NCBI GenBank assembly: GCA_027577415.1
Contig: JANBQS010000087.1
Span: 1-38,324 of the forward strand
Direction of reading: 5' to 3'
DNA from: Coemansia sp. RSA 922
Lineage: Eukaryota; Kickxellomycota; Kickxellomycetes; Kickxellales; Kickxellaceae
DNA length: 38,324 nt
Both the position numbers and the translations under genes were made by a program. Within the stretch, counting starts at the first letter, position 1. Each line of letters begins with the position of its first letter. This document shows positions 28,547-38,277 of the stretch, piece after piece. The notes under the pieces are model-generated. The model was not told the origin of the DNA and made no database searches. It saw only the letters and a program-made list of their open reading frames with translations.

Positions 28547-29250
28547 CAGAACTAACGACAATAAGGGGGGAATATCGGGTAATAAGAAAAAAAGAACTCT
28601 AATAATAGTATAAAATATGACTTTTGCAATGTTGGAAAGGTAATGAAAGCAGAGCAAACACGTTGCCGTGGCTGGTTCCTGGGATGCCAGATATTTCACT
28701 TGCACCAAGCGCAAAACATCTATAAAGTTAGAGTGCGTGTTTTTGCGTTGTTCTCGGGTGCTGCCAATTTTATCAGCCATGTCTTGAATCACCGGGCAGT
28801 GGCGAGTACGTGACTATTAAATTTAGCCCCCCTGGATGTCTCAGCAACAGGTATAGGGAATATTAATGCAGTCACTACTACTTTTAACTCCGCTGAACAG
28901 TAGCTCGCCTGCTGGACCCTACTCTGTGAACCAGCGCCAATGCTGCAATACCACATTATGCTCCGGACATGCCACAGGGTTCTCGATAACGCCAAACTGC
29001 AAGCCAGCTCTCTAAAAATGGAGCAATGCGCTGTGGTGAGCAAGAAAGTCACCCAAGATGACGCCCGCCAATTGTCATCAAAAGTTCGTCTATCTGCGCA
29101 GTAAGTATTGCCTGATTGGCGTTGATCACGTCGAGCGCAAATTTGCTGATATTCACCGCGTATTTTCGTGCTTCTCGCTTTCTAACCAAACACGCTTCTT
29201 CTTTGTGTATCCCCTGCGTCATTTTCTCTTTATTTATGTAAATGCAGCGA
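28547..29250. promoter_or_regulatory. Divergent promoter of the SH3 protein and SAP30BP genes, with likely 5'UTR intron
   Basis: A strong donor GTAAGT begins at 29101. An acceptor GCAG ends at 29247, with a TTCTAAC branch-like site near 29181-29187. The 147-base intron would lie in the SAP30BP leader because neither upstream frame joins its frame. A 57-codon minus-strand frame (29049-29222, KFALDVINANQAILTAQIDEL) overlaps it; I do not support it as a gene, but it looks protein-like. Confidence 0.4.
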
Positions 29251-30162
29251 ATGGAATCCGAACCCAATGCATTGCTGGCTGCACTCGGTGGCTACGATAG
29301 CGAAGACAGCGACAGCAATTCCAGACACAGCTCCAACTCTGAGGCTATATACCCCCAGCCACCACCAATAGACGACAACGTCGAGGAGGAGTATGGAGGG
29401 GCTAACAACCAGTTCTCGAGTGCTGACGAAGCTGAAGAGGACTACGAAAGCGACGACGACGCCAAGTGCAACGCTAGTCCCTCATATATCAGCGCGGAGG
29501 CTGATATGCATACTTGTGAGAGCGACCTGATGGCATATGAAAAGACAAAACGCGACATGGACCTGTTACTAGGATGTAGTCAGATACCCGATACTATGCC
29601 TCAGCCAGATACAGTCGAGTGCCCAGCAGAGCTCCAAGCAAAGTTTGCGCAGTGGTACGATCTCAAGCAGCAAGGGGCAAACTTTAACGAAACGCTAATG
29701 CGTAATAAGACGTTTCGGAATCCAAACATATACCAGTGGCTGGTCGACCACCTGGAACTGGAAGAGGCTGGCTCCAACATGCCTTTAGATGGCTTTTCGG
29801 CTGCTGAATTACGAAAAGACTTTACATCCGAGGCCCTGGCAGAGGAGCAAGAATGCCGTGCGCGCGAGACCGCGGCAAAGAAGAGCGCTGAGGCGGCTGC
29901 TGGCAACCTCCGCAAAATGAATTTCAACTCTGCTGGCCATACAGTCGAGCGACCGGCCTCCATTGCGAGTAGAGACGACTATAGAGCAAGCAAATATGAC
30001 AGATACGAAGCGCCGCGGTCGCGTGTTCAAGCGAATTCCAATACTTTGGCAGTCGGTAGGCAGGTTCCAGCGAGTGCCGTGCAAGAGGGCAACACTATCG
30101 AGGATGCGATTCAGCGGGCCAAGCAGATTGCGCAGCACTTGGTCAGCACAAGAAAGCAATAA
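29251..30162 (+). CDS. SAP30BP: SAP30-binding protein / HCNGP family transcription regulator
   Basis: The 303-residue protein has an acidic, Ser-rich N-terminus (LLAALGGYDSEDSDSNS, matching the SLAVYAEDSEPESD-type start of SAP30BP). The HCNGP core lies at about residues 124-183: CPAELQAKFAQWYDLKQQG, then NKTFRNPNIYQWLVDHLELEEAGSNMP, corresponding to the FRNPSIYEKL...ELGTNYP block of the family. It ends with a basic tail. Family members bind SAP30 of the SIN3 deacetylase complex and also act in splicing of short introns with RBM17. I prefer ATG 29251 because ATG 29242 would fall in the inferred leader intron. Confidence 0.85.
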   Translation: MESEPNALLAALGGYDSEDSDSNSRHSSNSEAIYPQPPPIDDNVEEEYGGANNQFSSADEAEEDYESDDDAKCNASPSYISAEADMHTCESDLMAYEKTKRDMDLLLGCSQIPDTMPQPDTVECPAELQAKFAQWYDLKQQGANFNETLMRNKTFRNPNIYQWLVDHLELEEAGSNMPLDGFSAAELRKDFTSEALAEEQECRARETAAKKSAEAAAGNLRKMNFNSAGHTVERPASIASRDDYRASKYDRYEAPRSRVQANSNTLAVGRQVPASAVQEGNTIEDAIQRAKQIAQHLVSTRKQ

Positions 30163-30197
30163 CTAGAGTTCTACTAAACATTGTATAAATATTATGG

Positions 30198-31196
30198 TCA
30201 ATACGCGTTGTCAAACTCGTCTATCTTTGTGTATGGCGACTTGTCCTCGGAGGTGAGGCTGCGTCTGTGTGGAAGAATAAACTGCGACCTTCGCTGGGCC
30301 CTATTTGAGTACGGCAGAGAAGTGCCCTGCATATACTCCTCACCGGTATCACTTTCCTCAGGCACAAAAATAACATCGGCGACATGGCTATGTGCTCCAG
30401 ACAAAACATTCCTTCTTGCACTCGTGTGCCGCTGCCGCGCCGATGCAAGCCGATTGAGCGACGGCTGAGATCGCAGGCGCGGGTACACAGAAACTGGCTC
30501 GGGTTGGCTTGGCGAGACCGCACTGTTCAAGTGCGATGCTCCTTCTATCATCTCGTCAGACCTAACAGTGGGTATATCTTCAAAGTTACAGTCTCGGGTA
30601 ATAGGTGTCGTGGCTTGGTCGCCGAGTTTGTCTCTGCGCCTTCCTCTGCCCGTTAGCTTCATTTTGATAGTGCCAATCCACGATGTGTGTCTTCGCGTCT
30701 CGTCAAAATAGGGCCGATGTATACTCAGTGACGCGCCAGTTGCTCTGGCGGAACTGGGCACTTCGGCGGGAGCGCGAGCAAACCTGTTGGTTGCGGTGCT
30801 TAAACTGAGACGTCTACTAATTGTGCTCCACGACGGACGAGCTACACTCGATTTCCAGTCCGATGTAGTAGGCTCAGGCATTGCGGCGCTTTCGAGCTCA
30901 GTTGATACATGACGGTTTAGGTACTTGCGTCTGCTCGGCTGTGTATTGTCTGTGGCTGCTTTTACTGTGTGCTCGCACGCGCTGCTTTCCTGGCTGCTAT
31001 CGCTCAAGTAGCCGTCGAACTTGCTCTGTGGTGTTTTTCCTGCCTTGAATGTGCTCTGCCCCGCAATAGCTTCGTTGACAGAGTCACTGTGTGCGCGTTT
31101 CGTCCTGTCGTCGTCCTCTGCTGCTTCGCTCCACGTTTGCATGGGCTGGTTTGGGTTTGATACGCCCAGTTGCTGAGATGGCCTTAACAGCGACAT
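30198..31196 (-). CDS. Disordered Ser/Arg-rich orphan protein
   Basis: I do not recognise this 332-residue protein. It is rich in Ser, Arg, Thr and Pro, with many RRxS-type sites (SRRLSLSTATNR, SRRKYLNRHVS) that could be kinase targets. It has no signal peptide, membrane helix or clear fold. A short more ordered block (RRHTSWIGTIKMKLTGRGRRR) lies near residue 170. The first in-frame ATG is 31196. It converges on the SAP30BP gene with 35 bases between. The continuous frame and its convergence with a compact neighbour support it as a real gene. Confidence 0.6.
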   Translation of the reverse strand: MSLLRPSQQLGVSNPNQPMQTWSEAAEDDDRTKRAHSDSVNEAIAGQSTFKAGKTPQSKFDGYLSDSSQESSACEHTVKAATDNTQPSRRKYLNRHVSTELESAAMPEPTTSDWKSSVARPSWSTISRRLSLSTATNRFARAPAEVPSSARATGASLSIHRPYFDETRRHTSWIGTIKMKLTGRGRRRDKLGDQATTPITRDCNFEDIPTVRSDEMIEGASHLNSAVSPSQPEPVSVYPRLRSQPSLNRLASARQRHTSARRNVLSGAHSHVADVIFVPEESDTGEEYMQGTSLPYSNRAQRRSQFILPHRRSLTSEDKSPYTKIDEFDNAY

Positions 31197-31967
31197 GTGG
31201 AAAAGCGATACGATGTGTTCATCAAGTTTTGATAAATATGCAAGGCTATTAACGCGCAAAAATAATATAGAAATATCTGTCTAATTTTTAACAAGTGCTT
31301 TAAAAAGAAGAAGAAAGGGCACATTTAGAAGTGCCAGTGCGCAGCGCCTCGTGGCTACGACATTGTTGTCGGTCGGCATTCAGTAGGCATGACTGGAAAA
31401 CATTGTTGTTGGTGCCTTTTTGATACCGTTTGTGGCGGCCCTGGTATTATTGCCACAGCACCCCCCTATTTTCTTGTTGCCCTCCCTTCTTTCTCACCCA
31501 GTTATCTCTTTTTAAAAAACTGAAACGTTGAAATAGTGGTTATTCGCAACAGCACACTACTGCACGACAGAACGGGGACGAGGGGAGAAGTCCCCTCTTC
31601 CTATCCCCTTTAAGCTTGTGTACTTCTACTCATAGCTCTCCTGCAGTCTCCACGCAGCGCAGTACTGCTTCACACACCATCGGCAGTAGAATACCAGGTA
31701 CCGTGTGAAGGACCAAATGTTGGAGAGACCTTACGACGCAGGCACTTTTAGTGATTGACACTGACCAGTATGACGTCTAATGTCGTACGACCTAGTCTTG
31801 ATACAAGGCAAGTACATACCAGTTGCTTTGCAAACACGCATGTAAAGTAAATGTGGAATGTGATGTCACAAGGTGGTGAGCAAAACGCTGACTATTAAAA
31901 GATTATTTTTTGGAACGAGGAATTAAACATATAAAACTAGAAGACGAACGTACATAGTCAACGCGCA
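31197..31967. promoter_or_regulatory. Promoter of the disordered orphan gene and 3' flank of the mucin gene
   Basis: No gene is seen. At about 31576-31594 an inverted repeat GAGGGGA-GAAG-TCCCCTC brings two CCCCT/AGGGG stress-response-type boxes head to head. The function is a guess. Confidence 0.4.
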
Positions 31968-34900
31968 TTAGATAGCGATAAAGTTGTCTTGGTGGTACTT
32001 CTTGGTCATGCGTGCCCGGTAGTGGCGAGCCCACCAGAGCATACCAGGAATGAAGAAGAGCGCGAAAATGCCAATACCAATGCCGATCCACATCTTGCGC
32101 GAGTTGGACTTTTCAGTACCCTTGAAGGGGCTGTCCACTTGCGTCGGGCTGTTGGGAGCTACCTGAGGAACGCCGTTCAGGTCATCGAGGTTGCTGGTGA
32201 CCCGGTAGTAGCCCGTGTCGACGAGTCTGCCCCAAGTGTTGATGGTATGCAGCGCGCTCGATGAATCACGCACTTGCGAGTTGAGAGTGGTCGACAGTAG
32301 TTGCAGCTCAGACTTCGGGTTGAGCGCGCGGCTGTCCTTGGTGATCGACAGGCTCATGTAGTAGTGAGGCACAGAAATGTCGTCACGCTTATTCAGCGAC
32401 CGCTTGTTCGCAATAGCCACCGAGTCAGCCGAAGCAAATATCATCGATGACGTCACTCGGTTGGTGCTAATGCCCAGCGCCTGCGCAACAAGATCGGGCA
32501 CCGCGTTGAATGCCTGCGACGCGAGATAGTTGTTGGATCCAAACAAGTTCTCATATGGCGCCAGCATGCGGATGTTGAATGTGAGGCACTTGCTGCAAGT
32601 CGAACTGAGAGGATTGAAGATCACCGCAGGGTAAGAACTGGGTAGGGCCGAAGAGTCGGTAGCTGTTGCCGTTCCAAACAGGCGGCTGAAGTCAACAGAT
32701 GACGGCACGGATATGATGCCCTTTTCAGTCGACGAGGATGAGGTCGAAGTGCTCGAGCCCGAGGAGACGGCAGGAGTGGGAGTTACGGCACCCGAGGTCG
32801 GCTCTAGTCCACTGGGGTTGCTGGAGGGGCTAACGACGCTGTTGGCATCGCTAGTAGGAGCAGTGGGGACCACACTCGAGTTGGTGGGTACCGAGGAATT
32901 GGAGTTTGTGGGGTGGGCGCTGCTGTTGCCACCGTCCGAAGTGTCTACCGATGGCAATTCGGTATCGCTGGTGTTCCGCGAAGTGCTTGAAGAAGGCACC
33001 GAGCCTGTGGGTTGTGTTGGTACCGACTGGGGGATGGAGGTCGGTCCCACAGAGCCGCTGGTGTCGTCACTAGTAACGGTCGGCGTGGAGATAGTGCTAG
33101 GGACGCTCGAGACTCCGGTAGGGCTAGTCACTACGGGATCCTCAGTAGAATTGGTGACTACGGGGCTCTGAGAGGCGCTTGTCGGTGAAACCGGGTTATG
33201 GCTGGTGCTAGTCACGATCGGCTCCTCGGTGCTGGTTGGTACAACCGGACTGTGGCTACTCACAACTTGCTCCTCAGTGCTGGTTGGTACAACCGGGCTG
33301 TGGCTAGTCACAACCTGCTCCTCGGTGCTAGTCGGTTGAACGGGGCTATGAGTGGTGCTGGTCACCACCGGAGTGTGCGAGCTGGAGGGTACAACCGGGA
33401 CATCGCTAGTAGGAGCCGACGTAGGGTTAGCAGACGAGGAAGGCTCAACGGGCGACTCCTCGGTAACAGTGACAATTGGCGGCAACGAAGGGAGCGTAAT
33501 CACAACCGAAGAGGTGTCCTGTGAGGTGGGAGACGGCGGCTCACTCGAAACTCCCGGCGCTTGGCTCGAGTTCGAAGTCTCGCTTGAATGCGTTGGAGTA
33601 GGTGAAGCGCTCGAGGACGAATGCTGCGACACAGGGCCAGAGCTTCCTGGCGCACTACCGGTAGACGACTGGCTCGAGAGCTGCTCCTCATCGTCGGTGG
33701 TTAGAGATGTGGGGCCTATGTGGGAAGATGTCGAAGTAGGTGGTAGAGTGGTGGAGGTGGAGGTGGAATTATTAGTGGTGGTGGAGGTGGTATTGGCATC
33801 TGTGGAGTCAGTGACAGAGCCTGAAGTGGGTTGGGTGGGGGTGGTGGGGGTGGAGCTAGGTAGCGATGTTGAAACCGTAGAGCCAGACGGCAGTACGTCA
33901 GAACTAGTGCCAGCACTGGTTTCTTTCGAGCTGCTGATGTTTGACTCGGAGGATACTGTCGGGGAAACTGAGCCCTCTTCAGTGTGAGTGACGAGAGCGG
34001 TGGTGGAGGTGGAGGTGGAGCTAGCAGTGGTGGAGGTGGGAGGGGTGGAGTTGGAACTAGCAGTGGTCGAGCTAGAAGTAGGGGTGGAGCTAGCATTAGT
34101 GGAGGTGGGTGGGGTGTTTATAGTGCTACCTATAGTCGGCAAAGTGTTTTGGTTGATGGTTGAGGTTAGTGGGCGTGCAGAGCTACGAGTGAGACTTGTG
34201 GCAGCGGCACTAGTATCTGTAGTAGATTCGGTGGTGGAGGGTGTGCCATCGTTGGTAGAAGCACTAGATAGAGGCGCACTGGCGCTGCTAGAATGGTCAG
34301 AATGGGTGCTTTGAGTTGAGGACAAAGAGTGGGACACATCAACAGAGGACGTGGAGGCAGCGATGGTGGAGGTGGGCGCTGAAGAGACAACGAGCTCTTC
34401 GGAGGTGACAAGGCTGCTACTATCGGTGGAAGTGCTAGGCATCTCCGACCAAGTAGGTGCAGTGGTGAGCGTGGTAGGCGAGTGGGTAGAGACAACAGTG
34501 GTTGGTGAGGATACTGGTGTGGCAAAGGTTGAAGTTGGAGTGGGTGGGGTGGATGTGGACAATGTCGTCATCGACGTAGACTGACTCAAACCTGTTGAGC
34601 TGACTATCGTCGACGAGATCGATATGTCGGTCGTAGTTGTGGATAAGTTACCTTCTGAGCTGGAAGAGTTTGTGGGCGAGGTGGGGCTGGAGGGTACGGA
34701 TGGTACACTAGGTACGGATGGTACACTAGGTACGGATGGTACGCTGGGCACAGATGGCACGCTTGGCACGGATGGCTCGCTAGGTACAGATGGCTCGCTG
34801 GGTACGGATGGTACGGATGGCACGCTGGGCACAGATGGTACGGATGGTACGCTGGGTACAGATGGTACACTAGGTACACTAGGTACGGACGGCACGCTAG

Positions 34901-35475
34901 GTACGGACGGCACGCTAGGTACGCTGGGCACAGATGGTACGCTGGGCACAGATGGTACGCTAGGAACAGACGGCACGCTTGGCTTAGGTGGCAAGCCAGA
35001 GCCGCCTTCGGGGCTTTCGACTCCGAGATTCTCATCCAGTAACTCGTCTACGATGCTCGGGATCAGGCCAATCACGGGCAGAGATGGGACCGGCTTAGGT
35101 GGGCTGGATACGGAAGACTAATTACAAACATAACCAGTTACAAACAAACAATCGGAAGTGGGTAATTAGAGTTGAGGAGAAGTGGTTCAGCCTGCATTGC
35201 AGGAGTCGTGGGGCCAGTAACAGCAACTAGGCATTGTCGGCGTCGCTTAGTTGGGTTCAACAACCGACAAGCACCTCTTAAGTGCGCTTTGTTCCGCTCG
35301 ACCATTGTTGCCCTTTAAACTTTTTTTATCCCCAGATTCGTGTCTTTCGTTTGCTTACCTTGATTGATGACACGACGCTGCTATTGTTGCTAGGCACGAC
35401 CTGTTGAGCAGCACCAGTCATGGCGCCCATCGCCAGGACCAGCGCCATGGCCATGCGGGCTCCTCGGATATACAT
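31968..35475 (-). CDS. Mucin-like single-pass cell-surface protein (two exons)
   Basis: Exon 1 (35359-35475) encodes 39 residues with a signal peptide (AMALVLAMGAMTGAAQ). A 241-base intron (35118-35358, AAG|GTAAGC to AATTAG|TCTTCC) joins it in frame to exon 2, giving about 1088 residues. Then come about 30 Ser-Val-Pro triplets, then about 700 residues extremely rich in Ser/Thr/Pro, with a longer repeat HSPVVPTSTEEQVV. Next is a cysteine-containing globular domain (CSKCLTFNIRML ... WGRLVDTGYYRVTSNL) with a KR-KR site. One transmembrane helix (IGIGIGIFALFFIPGMLWW) and a short basic tail end it. This is the layout of O-glycosylated signalling mucins such as Msb2, or a wall sensor. Orthology is unproven. 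The juxtamembrane domain may act like a SEA module (inference). Confidence 0.82.
34690..34985 (-). repeat. 9-bp coding minisatellite encoding Ser-Val-Pro
   Basis: About 30 tandem units of nine bases (plus strand GGTACGGAT / GGTACACTA and variants), partly arranged as 18-base doublets. Third positions vary, while the protein repeat is almost perfect except for two Ser-Glu-Pro units. It encodes the stalk just after the signal peptide. Confidence 0.92.
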
Positions 35476-36394
35476 CGGTGTAGTGGAAGGGGCCTAATTG
35501 GGCGCGAGCAGGAGTCGAAGGAAAAGTGTGTAATGCAGCGGAGGCGGATAGCGAAAGCTAGAGATAAGGGGATATAGAGAGACGCAGGGGAAAAGGATAA
35601 GGAGAGAGAATAGAGTAAAATAGTATAATAAAATACTCTAAGAGGAGAAAAAAAAAAGATGATGTGAGAAAAAGAAAAAGAGTGTGCAGAGCGAAGAGAA
35701 AACACGACAGCCCCTCATGCAGCTCGCTGCCTGGTTCCTTTCCAGGCGCGGCTTTCTGAAAAGGAGCTGCTACGACGCTCGGGCGCAAATCCCATCGAAA
35801 AATAGAAACGGGGCAGGAAATGGTATTACGCCAATCTCTCAACGACTGCAGCCCGTTTGCAAAAGCGTCACGTAGCGTGCCTGAATCTGGCCCACGCAAA
35901 GAGTGCAAAAAAAAAAATACAAACTCACTGGAAAAGGGTCTTTCCACCAAAGAACTCGCCTGGCGCACTAGTAAACTCTCCTTGCAAAGTGCCGAGCAGC
36001 CCACTGGTCCGGTGCAAAGAGGGCTAGTGTGGGGGAGAAAGAGGGGACGGGGACCACTTGCCCACACTAGCAACAGCCAATCCGAGTATGATTGGACCAC
36101 TCACTAAAGCAGGCTTGCAGCCTGCTCACCCCCAGTCAACAAAGAGCGACCCAACAGCGGCACTTTGGAGGCAACTGACGCCAGCATTACACCCATTGGT
36201 AGGCAAACCAACACTTCGGAAGTCGATCGCCACTAGAGACTTGTCTAAATATATCCTTGGTCTCAAAATAATCAGAAATGGGCACATCACTTTAATCGCA
36301 AGTACATCTACGCCTTTGCGCTAGAGTAGCTTTATCGGACATGCAAAAACAAAATTAATTGGAATATAAAAACACTAGAAAAAATCGGACATGG
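35476..36394. promoter_or_regulatory. Mucin gene promoter and 3' flank of the small secreted protein gene
   Basis: At 35570-35710 the coding strand of the mucin gene is pyrimidine-rich, as in other leaders here. Two neighbouring inverted repeats stand at 36077-36095 (CCAATC/GATTGG) and 36108-36126 (AGCAGGCT-TGC-AGCCTGCT). The open frames in this stretch show no domains and I do not support them. Confidence 0.4.
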
Positions 36395-36748
36395 CTACTT
36401 TGTGAGAATGTCCCGAAGACGGTTCGCTACGGCCTGTAGCGAGCGCATAAGGACTTCGTCGTCGCGGCCTATCCACGCGTAGATTTTGATTGCCTGTGTG
36501 AGACTTATCAGCCCAGCCTTGTATGAGGCAGAGTCAGGATCCGTTAGTGTCGCCTCCACAGCCGTGCGGTCGTTTAACGCTATGGCAAGCAAGCGCAGCA
36601 GCCTGGTCTCCTTGATTGTGCCCGTCTTTACTACTGCAATTTGATTGCTGAGACTCACGACGCTTTCCTCTTGGTCCTTGGACAAACATGCGCCGCCGAG
36701 AGCTAGAGCGCAAACGATACATAACACAAGTACAAGATGCAGTCTCAT
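36395..36748 (-). CDS. Small secreted protein, unknown function
   Basis: The 117-residue protein starts with a strong signal peptide (MRLHLVLVLCIVCALALGG, cleavage near residue 19-22). The mature part of about 95 residues is predicted helical (IKETRLLRLLAIALNDRTAV, LISLTQAIKIYAWIG, LMRSLQAVANRLRDIL) with only one cysteine near the cleavage site. There is no membrane helix or GPI signal at the C-terminus. I cannot name a family. It could be a secreted effector-like or wall protein. The ATG is fixed by the signal peptide. Confidence 0.6.
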   Translation of the reverse strand: MRLHLVLVLCIVCALALGGACLSKDQEESVVSLSNQIAVVKTGTIKETRLLRLLAIALNDRTAVEATLTDPDSASYKAGLISLTQAIKIYAWIGRDDEVLMRSLQAVANRLRDILTK

Positions 36749-37049
36749 TATTTTGACGAAGAGTATGTAGTATAGAGAGATGCGATCGCAGTTGCAAGGG
36801 AAAAAAGAGGCAAGACACCATGCCAGAACACCTGCTTTAATACAGCATACAGTTTGTTACTGGTTGTGCCCGTTTCTCGTTTATCTTTGATCGTGTGACA
36901 ATTGTGACTGACAAAGACACGGCAGTAACCTGACAAAGACACACAAGTCCCCACAAACAAATTACCCCGCAGCATCTCAACTCGAGTTTTGGGCGCACTT
37001 TCATGTTTCAGCGCCGAGATCAGATCACACTTGGGACGACATATTGGTA
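36749..37049. other. Intergenic, with an open frame leading into the transcription factor fragment
   Basis: From 36912 the frame of the next gene is open without an ATG and reads protein-like just before it (LEFWAHFHVSAP). A 13-base direct repeat CTGACAAAGACAC occurs at 36908-36920 and 36930-36942. It also serves as the upstream region of the small secreted protein gene. Confidence 0.4.
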
Positions 37050-38051
37050 ATGAAGGCTGACAATCGGCCTGCAAGCTACCAAACTAACATGCCACAGAGC
37101 GAGATCCTGCGGACGGGATACTTGCTGCAGCCGTTTGTGGAAGGGTGCAGCTTGACGGCGCTTACTTCGTGTGTAAACACGTTTCTCTGGAATGCCAAAA
37201 TAAGCTTTTCCAAGCACCCCCTGACCAATACGTGTTTACCAAACCTTCGGTACTTGGAGGTCCCAGCGATTGTCCCCATGCAGCGGCCAGCTGGGCTAGC
37301 GAGCTTGTTTGAGTATCCGCGGTTTGCTGAGCTGGACCAGATGCTCAAGGAGTGGCGAGGCAATCTGGTGCGCGCCGACGATATGAAGCACCTGTGGAAG
37401 CCCGAGCACTCCTTCACGGCCTTTGGCGGCCTCGAGCACCGTCACTTTATTATGCGCATCCGCTACTTTTGCCTGTACGCGTACTCTGTGCCCCTGGTGC
37501 ACATTTTGCACTTTGCCAATCGCCCGTCGTTTTTTGGACAGGACGCAACTGCGCTGTCCAGCTCGATATCGTCGTTGGCTGCTACCGACTCTATCGAGAA
37601 TAGCGCCATTCGCGAGATGCTGTCCTCGGCGTTTTCCGACTTGCTCAACGACGGCATTTTGGCGTACGACATTGCGGACGAGTCATGGAACATTTGCCTA
37701 GAAGCCGTGCACGACATTATCGCGTTTATAGATCGGAATAGCGATATTCCGCTGGACCGCTGTGACCAAGTCATGCCATTTTGCCTGTTTACCTCGATGA
37801 CGGTGCTTATTCGCCAGATCCGCCGCTGTCGCAAGGATATAGAGACTCGGCGCGAGAAACACAGCAGAGACGGACTCCACAAGGCCTATGCCGAGCTGTC
37901 CAAAAATGTGACGGCACTCAACCGCCTGTGGGCCATGCTCAAGGGCCTGGATCTGATTTGGCGCACTGACAGCATGGAGCTGCTATTGCGCACGATGCGT
38001 ATAGAAGAAGTGTCAAACACAGCCGACCTTATTTCTGACCTAACACTTTGA
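37050..38051 (+). pseudogene. Fungal-type transcription factor C-terminal region, 5' part missing
   Basis: The 333-residue frame from ATG 37050 resembles the middle and C-terminal part of fungal zinc-cluster regulators. The block FEYPRFAELDQMLKEWRGNL, the later HFIMRIRYFCLYAYSVPLVHIL and the terminal NVTALNRLWAMLKGLDLIW are typical of that region. No Zn2Cys6 or other DNA-binding domain is found. Only 300 bases separate it from the divergent secreted-protein gene, so there is no room for the usual 5' half unless a distant exon exists. The frame stays open upstream to 36912 without an ATG. The stop codon TGA lies in the first bases of the tandem repeat that follows. It is either a 5'-truncated fragment or a gene with an unseen exon. 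Confidence 0.5.
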
Positions 38052-38123
38052 GTACAGCTTTGTCAAATGATACTCCAAAAAGATTCTGAATCCAGCAAAA
38101 AAGAGAAGCTACGTATAATTAAA

Positions 38124-38170
38124 TGGGGAGTGTAGGGATCGAACCAACAATCCTTTGCTCTGGGGGCGAA
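38124..38170 (-). pseudogene. tRNA-Trp(CCA) 3'-half pseudogene
   Basis: The minus strand shows an anticodon loop CCCCAGA (anticodon CCA), a broken anticodon stem (TTCGC/GCAAA), TTCGATC T-loop and acceptor strand ACTCCCC with discriminator A. No D-arm or 5' acceptor strand is found upstream of it, so it is a fragment. Confidence 0.6.
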
Positions 38171-38277
38171 CAAAAGAGAAGTGGCGTCATACATGACATG
38201 TCTCGTTGAGTACAACTTTGTCAAGATATACTCCAAAGATCCGGATCCAGCAAAAAGAGAAGCTACGCCAATGTCTC

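Noticed and set aside
28547..28780. N-terminal extension of the SH3 membrane protein with a hydrophobic stretch
   Set aside because: The hydrophobic run derives from T-rich leader DNA; ATG 28546 gives a cleaner protein. A signal anchor cannot be fully excluded.
29049..29222. 57-codon minus-strand frame (KFALDVINANQAILTAQIDEL)
   Set aside because: It looks protein-like, but it is short, overlaps a likely leader intron of SAP30BP on the other strand, and I could not settle a second exon.
33352..33987. Plus-strand 211-codon acidic frame
   Set aside because: Antisense shadow of the Ser/Thr-rich mucin; it has no domain and no fitting start.
34624..35121. Plus-strand open frame of Leu-Gly-Thr-Asp-Gly-Thr repeats
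   Set aside because: It is the antisense reading of the Ser-Val-Pro minisatellite of the mucin gene; the 9-bp repeat keeps all frames open.
35558..36100. Minus-strand 180-codon frame with hydrophobic C-terminus
   Set aside because: It lies in the pyrimidine-rich mucin leader; the hydrophobic run comes from T-rich DNA and there are no family features.
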